This document shows, piece by piece, positions 1 to 10,014 of a stretch of DNA of 64,000 bases; the first letter of the stretch is position 1; each line of letters begins with the position of its first letter. The notes below the pieces were generated by a model, which ran no database searches, was not told the origin of the DNA, and saw only the letters and a program-made list of their open reading frames with translations. The position numbers and the translations under genes were made by a program. Origin of the DNA: Nilaparvata lugens (taxonomy: Eukaryota > Arthropoda > Insecta > Hemiptera > Delphacidae); contig NC_052518.1 in assembly GCF_014356525.2 (NCBI RefSeq), positions 97,661,932 through 97,725,931 of the forward strand, in the 5' to 3' direction.

Positions 1-2
1 GT

Positions 3-200
3 ATCCAGTAGTGGAAGAATCGGGTCCAAGTGGAGGTAGAGCGAGAAGGAATCCAGTAGTGGAAGATCGAGTCCAAGTGGAGACAGAGAGAGATGGAATC
101 CAGTGGTGGAAAATCGAGTCCAAGTGGAGATAGAGAGAGATGAAATCCAGTAGTGGAAGATCGTGTTCATGGTGGAGATAGAGCGAAATGGGATCCAGTA
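3..200. repeat. 47-48 bp tandem repeat, about 4 copies
   Basis: The motif ATCCAGTAGTGGAAGATCG recurs at positions 3, 51, 98, 145 and 193, so the period is 47-48 bp. Each unit carries GTCCAAGTGGAG and a purine-rich GAGAGAGA tail. The array probably continues to the left of the window. Confidence 0.85.
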
Positions 201-633
201 AAAACTGAAAAAGAGAAGAAGAAGCCAGCAGAAAAACGAAAAATCTTTGAAGAAGGTTATCAATAGAGGAAAGATACATAATATAACTGATAATGAATAA
301 TATTCGCATAAAATTGAAGAGGAATAGTATGATTTAATGTGGAAAGAATCAAATATTATATGGATAAATATATGGATATTATAATATAATATATGGATAT
401 TAGTAGAAGGTAATCAGATAGAAAGAGAAAAGGTAGAAAGGTAAATAGATATAGAAAGAAAAATAAACATTTGAACATGCTGGATAGCTAGTGGAAAAAT
501 CACAGGGAAAATAATGATAATAATAGGGAAGAAAAGAAGAGAAAGAAGGAATGTGCACAAATCGCGAAGAACTTATGAAACTGAACTATAGAATAAGAAA
601 TAGAACATCGCATTGTGATCTTGAATTAATCAA
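201..633. other. AT/purine-rich sequence without a recognised gene
   Basis: I see no coding signal or known element here. It grades from the tandem array into the GAA microsatellite and contains short repeats of TATGGATAT near 358-400. Confidence 0.5.
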
Positions 634-1250
634 GGAGAGAAGAAAAGAAGAAGAAGAGAAGAGAAGAAGAAAAGAAGAAGAAGAAGAGAAGAAGAAGAAG
701 AAGAAGAAGGAAGAAGAAGAAGAAGAAGAAGAAGAAGAAGAAGAAGAAGAAGAAGAGAAGAAGAGAAGAAGAAGAAGAAGAAGAAGAAGAAGAAGAAGAA
801 GAAGAAGAAGAAGAAGAAGAAGAAGAAGAAGAAGAAGAAGAAGAAGAAGAAGAAGAAGAAGAAGAGAAGAAGAAGAAGAAGAAGAAGAAGAAGAAGAAGA
901 AGAGAAGAAGAAGAAGAAGAGAAGAAGAAGAAGAAGAGAGAAGAAGAAGAAGAAGAAGAGAAGAAGAAGAAGAGAAGAAGAAGAAGAAGAAGAAGAAGAA
1001 GAGAAGAAGAAGAAAAAGAAGAAGAAGAGAAGAAGAAGAAGACGAAGAAGAAGAAGAAGAAGAAGAAGAAGAGAAGAAGAAGAAGAAGAAGAAGAAGAAG
1101 AAGAGAAGAAGAAGAAGAAGAAGAAGAAGGGGAAGAAGAAGAAGAAGAAGAAGAAAAGAAGAAGAAGAAGAAGAAGAAGAAGAAGAAGAAGAAAAGAAGA
1201 AGAAGAGAAGAAGAAAAGAAGAAGAAGAATAAGAAGAAGAAGAAGAAGAA
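634..1250. repeat. Long GAA/AAG polypurine microsatellite
   Basis: About 615 bp of nearly pure purine on the plus strand, mostly GAA triplets with frame slips (GAGAAG, AAAAG). Both strands are open here, giving long Glu/Lys/Arg and Phe/Ser/Leu frames that are artefacts of the repeat, not genes. Confidence 0.95.
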
Positions 1251-1481
1251 GGCTACCCACCCCTCTGTTCTATCAATAATTCTTCACACATTAGCTTCTA
1301 TTGTTCAAGCTGTGGCAACAGTAGAAGATATCATTATATAGAAGAGATTACTATCTTTACCTATAGATTACATCCATATCTATAACGTATGTTAATCATC
1401 CAATTGATTTGAAATTCAGCATTTCGAAAATTATTAATTATGGAAATAATTTTGGTAAGAGATGTAATAATTATTAGTAAG
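1251..1481. other. Unassigned sequence between microsatellite and 3' LTR remnant
   Basis: AT-rich, without coding signal. It does not resemble the 5' LTR copy at 34235-35692, so the 3' LTR appears to stop at about 1482. Confidence 0.4.
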
Positions 1482-1564
1482 AGATGGTGAGAGAGAGAGA
1501 GAGAGCGCACAGGAGCGAGTCAATTTATCAAGCAATATTCATCAATTGTTCTCACACTATTACA
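1482..1564 (-). repeat. 3' LTR remnant (first ~80 bp of the LTR)
   Basis: On the minus strand it begins TGTAATAGTGTGAGAAC, the same as the outer end of the 5' LTR at 35692, and matches about 35588-35692 except for a gap of about 18 bp. Homology is then lost, so the rest of this LTR was deleted or replaced. Confidence 0.8.
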
Positions 1565-3219
1565 CTACCCCCTTCTTTCAAGAAGAGGGTTACACTAGAC
1601 TTGTGATTCCTCTGCCACATGAATCGCACCAGAACAGCTCCAAGTAGAGTGCTGGGGGTCACCAGAGCTGCTACCACCAGAGACCCCATTGTCTCAGTCT
1701 GCTGCTTCTGCTCTGCCAGATCTGCCAAAGCTTGTTGGAGATGATCAAGAGTGGTTTCTGCATCACCAGATGGACTTGGCCAGTAGTGGCCCTCCTCACG
1801 AGTCTGGATCAGGGCATCCCGGATGTATTGGGCAGATGGCTGAGCCTCTCCTGTCTCCAGCAGGAGCATAGGTGAGATTGGGATTTCCACCACTCGCTTC
1901 AACAACTCAGTTTGGCCACTGGATCTGGTGTTTGGGAACAGCTGGTAGGTGTTAGTGGACACAGTGCACCCTGAAGCTGCTCTTAGCTCTCCACTGCCCT
2001 GGATCAAGTACCAGGTGTCGGATGGTCGGTCAATGACGGCAATCTTGGGGCGGATGCTCTTGGCTGCCACAGCATCCCCCAGGAACATGGCACTTAGGCA
2101 TGATGGTTCGTGCCTCCGGAAGACAGGTCTGGTGATGGGGCATATGGTCATGATGCCCTTGCGACACAGGGCCACCTCCTCCTCGGAAAGGACCGCATAA
2201 TGCTCCCAGTCTTGGCTGATCAGGAGATAGTCAAGTTGCAACAAGTACTTCAGTGCTAGACCAGAACTACCGGACATAATGGGGACGGACAAACCCCGGA
2301 AAAGTTCAAACCGCCGGCCTCCAGTTGACAGAGGCAAGTCCACTAGTATTTTGATGAGACCACCAATGGCCAGCGCACCAACTTCGACCTGGTAAAATGC
2401 ATACACACCAGATGGACCAGTCTCAGCAATGAAGTTAAGGTCTTGAGGTAACTCACTTTGCACTCGTTCCAGTAAGTTACTCAACTCGAGAGGAGAGATC
2501 AGGCTTACAGTAAATTTTCCCTGTGCAATATTCTTGATTGCTCAAAGGATATTTTTCAAATCAAAGAAGGCTTTCATGGCTACTAATTCTAAATCATGAA
2601 CAATTGATGATGAGTTTACAAAATACTTGAAAGATTTTTCTAACATGATAGTTTTATTGAGTAGCCTTGTGGACCATTGGATGGCTTGAGCCATTTCCTG
2701 CTCTATCCTCATGGCCAGGTGATGAAGCTGTTCGGTGTTTTTCAGTGTTTGGCGACTCAGCTGACGAGTGATGGTTAGATGCTCTTGCCGAAGATGGATG
2801 ATGTCGCCTGTCTGATGTTCAAGCAGCTGCAAGGTGTGTTGCACCTGTCGAACATCCTCATCCTCTGCAGTACCAAACAGCAGCTTCAGGACCTTCCCTC
2901 CCAGGTTGATAAGTCCCCTCTTAGCTCTCTTGTGGGGCAAGAAGTCATGGAGGGTATTGAGGACTTCACTTAACTCGTTTTGCAGACCCCATACTCGCCT
3001 CGTGGCATCTGAGTGCACATCAAAGATGGGATCCTGGAGGGAAAGTTTTACGAGTTGTTCCTGGGTGGCTTCTGTTCGGAGTCTCAGCTGATGCAGGCCT
3101 TCTCCAATCTCAGTGATGTTGATGGCCACCATGATCCTCCATTGGTTGCCGGTCAACAGGACATCGCCCTGAGGGATAAACCACACCCCCATCTGATGAG
3201 ACTCCTCCCTGGCAGCCAT
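1552..3219 (-). pseudogene. env: baculovirus F-like fusion glycoprotein, one in-frame stop
   Basis: Related to the Env of insect errantiviruses and baculovirus F proteins, class I type membrane fusion glycoproteins. A basic furin-type site (RAKR) near residue 98 is followed by a Gly-rich hydrophobic fusion-peptide-like stretch (GLINLGG...LFG). Then come heptad-rich segments and, close to the C-terminus, a hydrophobic segment (SLVVAALVTPSTLLGAVLV) followed by basic residues, fitting a membrane anchor. The reading frame is open from the ATG at 3217-3219 to 1552 except for one TGA at 2542-2544, which splits it into 225 and 310 codons. No signal peptide is visible at this ATG. A splice-acceptor-like pyrimidine/CAG stretch lies just upstream, as expected if env comes from a spliced RNA supplying an upstream leader. 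Confidence 0.85.
1565..1581 (-). other. Polypurine tract for plus-strand priming
   Basis: The minus strand reads GAAAGAAGGGGGTAG directly before the TGTAATAG of the 3' LTR. This is the expected place and composition for an LTR-retrotransposon polypurine tract. It overlaps the last codons of env. Confidence 0.75.
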
Positions 3220-3444
3220 ACTACACCACAGGCCTGGAAAACATTGAGGGTGATATTACACATTGCTACTTTGTATTTTTTTTTGTTTTTTTTTCTAATC
3301 AATAACGTTCCAATTTTTCTCTTACTCTATCTCTCAACAATATTCTCTAACCTGTCTTAAAATGTTTAATGACCCACTTGCACCAATTTGCTTGCAGAGA
3401 TACCCTACATCAGTCCAGGTGTCACTCCGCTTGTCTATGGAGGC

Positions 3445-4971
3445 CTAGGTCAGGGTCCTTGCTCGACTTCTCAAGGGGTAAGGGGAAACTCGAGTAGATG
3501 CTTGTCCCCTTCCTTTCGGTACATAGGCCATGTCCCCAACTAGCTGGTCGGGGGAGTCAGTGCTTGGCAGAAACAGATCCTCAAAAACATCCTCTTCTCC
3601 TTCTGCTTCTATGGCTTGTTCTTCTTCTCCTCCTTCTTTTTCTTCTTCTTCCTCTTCTTCTTCTTTTTCTTCTTCTTCTTTTTCTCCTTCTTCTTTCCCT
3701 TCTTCTTCTTCAACCAAGTGATAACTTGTCCCTGCTTCATCGTCATCTGGAGGTGAGCAGTATGTCTGCTCCTCTTGACCTTCTTCAATGAGATCATTCA
3801 AGGTCATTTCCTCCTCCTCCTCTGGATTTTGATCATTGTTCTCTTTTTCCCACTGGTCAGACTGGAGGCAGGGTTTCAAATGGTTTATGTGAACATTGAC
3901 CTGTCGCCCATCAGCCAAAGTCAACATGTAATTGACTGGTGACATCTGTTGGCTTATCCGGTGAGGGCCCATCCAGGGTCGATGAAACTTGCTAGCATCT
4001 CCAGGTTTGATTGCTGGTTCAAACAGATAAACCATATCTCCAGCCTTGAACTCTCGGTGTTTCCTTCCTTTGTTGGCCACCTCTGCTCGCTTGGTTGCTG
4101 CCTCAGTTGACTTCTTGGCAGCATTTTGGAAAGCTATCTGCAGTCGGTGTTTGAGTGTCTTCATATGATCCCCCACAGAGTGTCTTTGCAGCTCTTCTGG
4201 AATGGGGATACTTCCGGGTAAGATCATATCTCATCCATGCAGGAGGTAGTAGGGGGAGTACCCGGTGGAGGAGTGAGCAACAGATTGGTAAGCCATCAGG
4301 GCATATGGGAGCCACCTGTCCCAGTCCTGTCCATCACGTTTTACAAAATGAGCCATTGACTCATTGAGGGTATGGTGTAGTCTTTCAACTCTGCCATTGC
4401 CTTCGGGATGGTAGGCTGTGGTTCTGATCTTCTGGATTCCCAGCAGATGGCAGGTCTCAGTGAATAGGGTTGACAAGAAATTTCCCCCTTGGTCGCTCAT
4501 GAGTCTGGTTGGAACCCCATGTCATGAAATGATCTGTGTGACAAAGGCTGCTGCCACAGCTTCTGCAGTTTATTCGGGGAGAGGTACTGCCTCAGCATAC
4601 CTTGTAAAATGGTTAATAAAGCTGAGATAATAGCGGTTTCCACTAGTGGTGACAGGCAATGGTCCCACTATATCCACTGACACCATCACCAAGGGATAAG
4701 TTGGTTCATATGCTGTTTCTAATGGTACCTTTAGGGATCTTGGCGTCTTTCTCATGGCACATTCATGGCATGTATTCACATGCCTCTGAACATCCTTGTG
4801 GAACTCTGGCCAAAAATAACATTTTTGAACTCGTAGCATTGTCCTTTCAACACCAGGGTGCCCAGCCCAAGGGGAATCATGACATAATTGCAGAACACTC
4901 TTTTGGAGAGTTGATGGAACAGCAATCTTCCATTGGGTGGAATCCGAATTTTGAGCTGTCCACCATATCAC
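3445..4971 (-). pseudogene. pol C-terminal part: Ty3/Gypsy integrase with in-frame stops
   Basis: Retroviral-type integrase, inserting the element's cDNA. On the minus strand, 4570-4971 holds the HHCC zinc-binding module (H...H, then CHECAMRK) and the first catalytic Asp (SVDIVGPLP). 4231-4500 holds the rest of the core (SDQGGNF, then NGRVERLHHTL). 3445-4227 holds the GPY/F-like C-terminal module (HRPWMGPHRI) and an acidic tail swollen by a GAA-type microsatellite at about 3600-3720. All parts are in one frame, broken by stops at 4570-4572 and 4231-4233. The frame is shared with RNase H upstream and env downstream. Confidence 0.88.
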
Positions 4972-4974
4972 CCC

Positions 4975-5324
4975 TCACTCTTCAATTCCTTGACCCTCCT
5001 TCACCAACACTTTACACCAGGGATCATCTAGTTGCTCTCTCAATATTTCCGGTTCCTTCAGGCTAGGCAGAGTGATTCCCATGATGGCACGACTGAGTGC
5101 ATCAGCATTAGTGTGCTTCCTTCCTGGTTTGTGAACAACATCATATTCAAACTCTTCCAACCGAAGGGCCCACCTGGTTAACCGAGATGATGGGTCTCGC
5201 AGGCTCAGCATCCAGCATAAAGCTGCATGGTCAGTCACAAGCGTAAATTTTCGGCCTAGCAGATAACATCGGAACTGGCGAGTAGCCCATACAACAGCTA
5301 GCAGCTCTCTTTTGGTTGTAGAGT
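4975..5324 (-). pseudogene. pol: RNase H fragment of the Gypsy element
   Basis: Contains the Ty3/Gypsy RNase H signature beginning NYSTTKRELLAVVWATRQF, then FTLVTDHAAL and HKPGRKHTNADALSR. It degrades the RNA strand during reverse transcription. It starts abruptly at the Polinton boundary; upstream codons of the open frame (to 5640) are Polinton terminal repeat, not RNase H. It ends at a stop just before the integrase. Confidence 0.88.
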
Positions 5325-5891
5325 AGTTGCCTATCCAATAGAAATCGAGGGGTGTGGCCTCCCCCCTCCACCCCCCCAGCCCCAGTCGGCCATTTTGGCC
5401 CCGCCCCCAGCCAATAGGAATCAAGGGGCGTGGCCACGCCCCCCTCCACCCCCCTGCCCTAGTCAGCCATTCCCCCTCCACCCCCCCAGCCCTAGTCAGC
5501 CATTTTGCTCCACCCCCCCAGCCCCAGTCGGCCATTTTGTCCCCGCCCCCAGCCAATAGGAAGCAAGGGGCGTGTTCAAAATGGCGTCGTGCCCCCACCA
5601 CCCCAACCAATAGGAAGAGACCATTGTAGCAGGTGTCCATCTCCCCTACCCAGCATGGGTGTGTTCAAAATGGCGTCCCCCTTCCCTAATGCCCCCACCA
5701 CCCCAACCAATAGGAAGTGTAGCAGGTGTCCATCTCCCCAACGGTTCCCCAGCGGCGGCGGCCATCTTTGTTGTAGCAGGTGTTAACTGACATCTGCTGC
5801 CCCAGTTAACACCTGCTTAATTTGCATATTAAAAATATCCCCACATTTAAAATCTTTAAAATCTTTAAACTCTCAAACTACACTACTACTA
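5325..5891 (+). repeat. P1 left terminal inverted repeat
   Basis: Matches the reverse complement of 30327-30947, from TGCCTATCCAATAGAAATCG at the tip to TTTAAACTCTCAAACTACAC inside. It is made largely of short C-rich subrepeats (CCACCCCCCAGCCC-AGTC-GCCATT), present in fewer copies than on the right. The minus strand therefore has dense G-runs. Confidence 0.9.
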
Positions 5892-6086
5892 ATCTATTTC
5901 CCAGTCATATTTTTTTCTTTTTTTTCCTGCATCACTTGGTCGCCTATCACTGAACATTCTTTTCAAAAACAACTCTTGCACCTGATCAGAATTCAAATTA
6001 TGTTGTACAGCTTCACTCATGTCAAGATGTACCTCTTTTTTACATATTGTGCAATCAATAGTATGAAAAGTTGAACAACTGTTCAT
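5889..6086 (-). CDS. C-terminal module of the fibre-like protein, shifted frame
   Basis: 65 codons overlapping the 3' end of the coiled-coil gene by 32 bp in another frame. It has a CTICKK pair of cysteines and a segment with H.LN..QV........KRM. The same pattern (H.LN..QV....TEKM) is found in the same frame as the coiled-coil protein in P2 (38447-38737). So this is most simply the original C-terminus of the 6055-7146 protein, displaced by a frameshift, rather than an independent gene. Confidence 0.45.
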   Translation of the reverse strand: MNSCSTFHTIDCTICKKEVHLDMSEAVQHNLNSDQVQELFLKRMFSDRRPSDAGKKRKKYDWEID

Positions 6087-7146
6087 TTAAATATTTCTGA
6101 AAATCTTCACCTTTCATAATCATCTGCATAATGTCATCTTTTAGCTTTTGGTGAGAAGCTGAATTTTTTTCATCAAGTTTCTTTTGCACCTCAGCCAACA
6201 TAATATTGAATGTTGATTCTAGATCAACTACTTTCAAATTATAATCTTGCCTGTTAATAAAGTTAAGTTTATTTTGTGCAATTAGATTGTCTTTTAATTC
6301 TTTCAATTTAGTTTCTAGCAAATCTGTATCAACATGTTTTAAACAATTGTTTTTACTTTGTTGTTCACATAATGTCTTCAATTCGTCTGATTTCTGATCA
6401 AACAACGATCTACTAACATACTTTAGCTCAATATCATCACTAATTGATTTAGACAATGTTTTCAATTGTGAATCGAAATACTGTTTTTGTTGTGCTATCT
6501 CCTTCAATATATCAGACATTGAATGCAATTTACTTTCAAACACTTTTTTAGTAATTAAATCAGACTGTAGTTTTTGGAATATACTAGTTGATATTGCAAG
6601 TAATTTGCTGTCTAAATATTTCCTATCTACTAAATCAGATGATTCAGATTGCAATTTAGTGAATATATTTGTTGATATTTCAAGCAATTTACTGTCCAAG
6701 TATTCTTTGTTAACTAGCGGTGATGATTGATCAGTCTGTAGTTTTTGTATTATACTAGTTGAAACTTCCTTTAATTTACTATCCAAGTATTCTCTGTTAA
6801 CTAGCGACGGCGACCACAATGGATCAGACTGTAGTTTAGTGAATATATTTGATGATATTTCAAGCAATTTACTGTCCAAGTATTCTCTGTTAACTAGCGG
6901 TGACAATGGATCAGACTGAAGTTTATTGAATATATTTGATGATAATTCAAGTAGTTTACTGTCTAAATATTCTCTACTTGCTGCCACTAATGATGATGAT
7001 GTTGCTTCTGCTGCTGCTGATTCACAACCACTGTTTAAAACTAATGGTGCTGTTGTATTAAACACATGATGTGTCCTACCAAATCGATCTATTGTACTAC
7101 TCACTGCAGTGGCGGCGCTACTGCCCGACATCTCTATTCTTGTCAA
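6055..7146 (-). CDS. Fibre-like repeat coiled-coil protein
   Basis: 363 residues. After a short N-terminus with the phrase RFGRTHHVFNT, five copies of a roughly 30-35 residue repeat follow, each with YLDSKLLEIS.NIF.KLQSD, and then further heptad-patterned coiled coil to the end. The architecture (short head, repeated shaft, coil) resembles trimeric virion fibre or stalk proteins, but that role is inference. It lies just downstream of the DUF8207-like gene, as its homologue does in P2 (38447-39490, sharing an N-terminal RFGR motif). No known catalytic motif. Confidence 0.75.
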   Translation of the reverse strand: MTRIEMSGSSAATAVSSTIDRFGRTHHVFNTTAPLVLNSGCESAAAEATSSSLVAASREYLDSKLLELSSNIFNKLQSDPLSPLVNREYLDSKLLEISSNIFTKLQSDPLWSPSLVNREYLDSKLKEVSTSIIQKLQTDQSSPLVNKEYLDSKLLEISTNIFTKLQSESSDLVDRKYLDSKLLAISTSIFQKLQSDLITKKVFESKLHSMSDILKEIAQQKQYFDSQLKTLSKSISDDIELKYVSRSLFDQKSDELKTLCEQQSKNNCLKHVDTDLLETKLKELKDNLIAQNKLNFINRQDYNLKVVDLESTFNIMLAEVQKKLDEKNSASHQKLKDDIMQMIMKGEDFQKYLNEQLFNFSYY

Positions 7147-7160
7147 GTGTTAAACACATA

Positions 7161-8219
7161 CTAACGACTAAAAGCAGCAACATTGCCACCTAATATAATA
7201 CCACTTTCTTTCAGTTCTTCAATAATAGAAGCTATTTCAACTGAATGTGATCTATTTCCCGCCTGCTGTGATGAAAGCAGAATATCTAATCTGTCTATCA
7301 GTTCATTTGGATTATCCCAGTAGACATACTGTCGACTAGTAGATTCATTTCTTATAAAACCCATACCACTAACAGCTGCCGCTGCCGCTGCATCATCAAT
7401 CCTAGATCTTTTTCTTTTCCTACTACTACTCGATGGAAATAAAGATTGAATAATTTGTGATTTATAGCCTGTATTTCTCTTTACATAACCGCGTCTATCT
7501 AAATGAGCAGCGGTAAGCTGCAATATATTACGATATTTTCTTAAATCACGTTCTGTGTACAGTTTCTGGTCAGGCTGTTTTTTAAATAGAAGTTCACACA
7601 AACCAACTGTTAAACGATACTTATTATTATTGTCGATAATTAAATAACCATTGGCAATACTAATATCCTTTACACCCATATAGTATTCATTTACTTTACT
7701 ATCATAACATATACCATAAGATATACAATTATTCATTTTTTCATTATGAAATTCACGTATATACTCATCAATAAAATCCACTGTTATTGTTGTTTTATTC
7801 AAAATATCACTTACATTAGATCTATTCAAACCCTCATCCACATCCATTTCCTTGCCCGTATCTTTCTCCTCCTCCTCCTCCTCCTCCTCCTCCTCCTCCT
7901 CCTCCTCCTCCTCCTCCTCCTCCTCCTCATCGTCCTCTGATTCTTCTTTAAGTCTGCTGCTACTAGTGTGTGCATGTTGTACAAGTGTATCTTTCAATTG
8001 TTTTAGTGGATTGATAATTGGTTCTAATGATTTTTGTCTAATCGAATCATTTTCCCTAATCATACTAGTTAATGATCTATGTTTATTAATAATTGACTTA
8101 CGCAAACCTTTTATCCTGTCAATTACTTTACTAGTATGACGATGATCACGTTGCACTAGTCTTCGTCCTCGCCGGCGCCCTCCTCTTTGTTTTTTTCTTT
8201 TTAATTTAATTTTACGCAT
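7161..8219 (-). CDS. DUF8207-like conserved Polinton protein
   Basis: 352 residues. A very basic N-terminus (MRKIKLKRKKQRGGRRRGRR) is followed by coil, a poly-Glu run encoded by a TCC/GGA microsatellite at about 7867-7929, and a conserved C-terminal domain (SYGICYDSKVNEYYMG, then HLDRRGYVKRN). I recognise it as the uncharacterised family common in arthropod Polintons, which I recall as DUF8207; the family name is from memory. Its counterpart in P2 (39483-40388) shares NNSISYGISYNSK, HLDRRGYVKRN and a C-terminal EIASIIEELKE. The basic head suggests DNA binding or a virion core role (inference). Confidence 0.8.
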   Translation of the reverse strand: MRKIKLKRKKQRGGRRRGRRLVQRDHRHTSKVIDRIKGLRKSIINKHRSLTSMIRENDSIRQKSLEPIINPLKQLKDTLVQHAHTSSSRLKEESEDDEEEEEEEEEEEEEEEEEEEEEKDTGKEMDVDEGLNRSNVSDILNKTTITVDFIDEYIREFHNEKMNNCISYGICYDSKVNEYYMGVKDISIANGYLIIDNNNKYRLTVGLCELLFKKQPDQKLYTERDLRKYRNILQLTAAHLDRRGYVKRNTGYKSQIIQSLFPSSSSRKRKRSRIDDAAAAAAVSGMGFIRNESTSRQYVYWDNPNELIDRLDILLSSQQAGNRSHSVEIASIIEELKESGIILGGNVAAFSR

Positions 8220-8294
8220 ATTGCTAGTAGTAGAACGATAATTAGTTCTTTCACCTACACTGGCTCAACAACAAATGATGAGAATTGACACATG

Positions 8295-9089
8295 TCAATT
8301 GGTGCTGCTGCTATACACACTTGGATCAATATACTTACCAAGACAATTACGATATTTACCAGCATCTGGTTTACACTCAGTGAAAATTGAAATAAAACTA
8401 TGATTTCCGCTTTGCCATACATGTGAACATAGATTTCTGAATGCAACAAATGTCATATCAGTTCCGACAAAATCCCTAAATATTAGTTTTAAATTGTGCA
8501 TATCCATTTTAAAAATAATCAGCATATTTGCATTGTCTCTGATATGATGTTTTGAAATTGCGCCATAGCTTTGAATTAAGTACACACAATCTATGCTTTT
8601 GTGTCTGCCCATTGTGAAAAAATTACGTATTTGCGGCACACGTGTAACATTCAAATCGTCAAAAATTATCAGTGAATGAGTGTCGATATCATTCGGTTGC
8701 GGTATACATTCAATATTGTCAGATTTATAGTAGTTTACACACTTGAGTTTTGAAAAAACAACGTCCAATAGTTTATATTTTTCCTGATACAAAGACTTAC
8801 TGAACAAGTATAGGTTTTTGAATTTTAATCCATTTTTATCGAATATTAAATTCAGCAGTACATTTGTCTTTCCACAATTTGATGCACCGCAAATTAGAAT
8901 TCTAGCTGAACTTGGCAAAAACTCACCATGCTTTTTTCTATCTAGACAATTTTTGCCACCCACTTGTTTTGTATCTACAATTAGATTATCAAAGTTAACT
9001 ATTGCTATTGACTCTTTTGCTGTCGTCATAATAATAACTCTTGCTGCGTGTGCGCGCTTGCTGTTTACACATGCGTGTCTACAGTTCAA
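8295..9089 (-). CDS. FtsK/HerA-type (A32-like) genome-packaging ATPase
   Basis: P-loop ATPase of the type that pumps DNA into capsids in Polintons, adenovirus-like and NCLDV viruses. Walker A is GASNCGKTN near residue 87, Walker B is LIIFDD, followed by the conserved RVPQIRNFFTMGRH and a glutamine-containing YLIQSYGA. The first ATG gives 264 residues. A better start is the internal Met about 20 codons on (9029), since the P2 homologue aligns from IVNFDN. The upstream codons run toward a TG microsatellite. Homologue in P2: 40410-41087. Confidence 0.9.
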   Translation of the reverse strand: MNCRHACVNSKRAHAARVIIMTTAKESIAIVNFDNLIVDTKQVGGKNCLDRKKHGEFLPSSARILICGASNCGKTNVLLNLIFDKNGLKFKNLYLFSKSLYQEKYKLLDVVFSKLKCVNYYKSDNIECIPQPNDIDTHSLIIFDDLNVTRVPQIRNFFTMGRHKSIDCVYLIQSYGAISKHHIRDNANMLIIFKMDMHNLKLIFRDFVGTDMTFVAFRNLCSHVWQSGNHSFISIFTECKPDAGKYRNCLGKYIDPSVYSSSTN

Positions 9090-9115
9090 CTATGCTGTTA
9101 ACATCGCTACATCCG

Positions 9116-9118
9116 ATG

Positions 9119-9186
<68 letters not shown>
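9116..9186. repeat. (TG)n microsatellite
   Basis: About 70 bp of TG dinucleotide with one TGG interruption, upstream of the ATPase gene in P1. Confidence 0.95.
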
Positions 9187-9189
<3 letters not shown>

Positions 9190-9526
9190 CTACAAGCGGT
9201 TTATGAATGAAGAAAACACGCACATACAATGTTCACAGTTTATTAAAAATACTAGATACATACAAATTTAGCAGCAGCAGCAGCTAAAACAAGCGTATCT
9301 TACAAAGTTGACAAAAAGTTGAAAATACATACATTAGTTGACAGCTGCATACATAAAAGGTGAAAATATACATACAAAGTTGACAGCTGCTGCAGTAAGG
9401 TAAGTGGCGACAAATCTAGTGATAATACATAGACAAAGTTGACAGTGTTAATATTATAAAAAATTGTAAATTATTACAAAGTGTGTGTCTTTCACATAAT
9501 ACAGTATAGCACCAGCGTCGCACGCA
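9187..9526. other. Intergenic P1 segment with short repeats
   Basis: No gene seen. The phrase ACAAAGTTGACAG(CTGC) recurs at about 9300, 9375 and 9435, giving a loose repeat of about 60 bp. CAG triplets lie at about 9271-9283. Confidence 0.5.
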
Positions 9527-9976
9527 TTAATTAAGATTAGCCATTGACATGCAATAATCTAAAATATAAATTAATATCTTTTCTTTCTTCTTATCATCAT
9601 CATCATCATCAACATCGGCTACATTAAAGTCTATTGATTTAATTTGCGAGTAAAGTATGTTTAGTTGCATAGAAAATTGAGCACAAATACAAGTATCTAC
9701 TACATCAAATACGCTGCTTGCATCTTTTAAATTTTTATATGAACATATACTTAAATGAAACCTACTATCATCATCATCATCATCATCATCAACAACAACA
9801 TTGCTGAAAAATGTTTTTTTACATAAGCCAACTAGAAAGCATTTTTCAATATCAACACGTTTTACACACATCGCTTTAAGCGTACACAAAAGATCAATTA
9901 ATCTTTTAATAATACTACACGCATCGTTACCATTCAGCAAATAGAACAACAGTGGCGCATCCATAGCCATTGACAT
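9527..9976 (-). CDS. Hypothetical P1 protein with Asp runs
   Basis: 149 codons between the integrase and ATPase genes, same strand. Two poly-Asp runs come from ATC/GAT microsatellites (about 9594-9610 and 9768-9790). Cys-rich but without a recognisable motif. P2 has no counterpart in the equivalent place, so it may be a dispensable accessory gene or a spurious frame. Confidence 0.4.
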   Translation of the reverse strand: MSMAMDAPLLFYLLNGNDACSIIKRLIDLLCTLKAMCVKRVDIEKCFLVGLCKKTFFSNVVVDDDDDDDDSRFHLSICSYKNLKDASSVFDVVDTCICAQFSMQLNILYSQIKSIDFNVADVDDDDDDKKKEKILIYILDYCMSMANLN

Positions 9977-10014
9977 TATGTTTATATCATATCTGAAACA
10001 ATATGCAAATAAAT

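Noticed and set aside
551..1279. Long Glu/Lys/Arg open frame and its opposite-strand Phe/Ser/Leu frame
   Set aside because: Pure GAA/TTC microsatellite; any frame is open.
3498..3791. Leu-rich frame opposite the integrase tail
   Set aside because: Shadow of the acidic, microsatellite-expanded integrase C-terminus.
4975..5640. Reading the whole 221-codon frame as one protein
   Set aside because: Only 4975-5324 is RNase H; the rest is Polinton terminal repeat read by chance.
7746..8139. Leu- and Ser-rich plus-strand frames
   Set aside because: Shadows of the poly-Glu run in the DUF8207-like gene.
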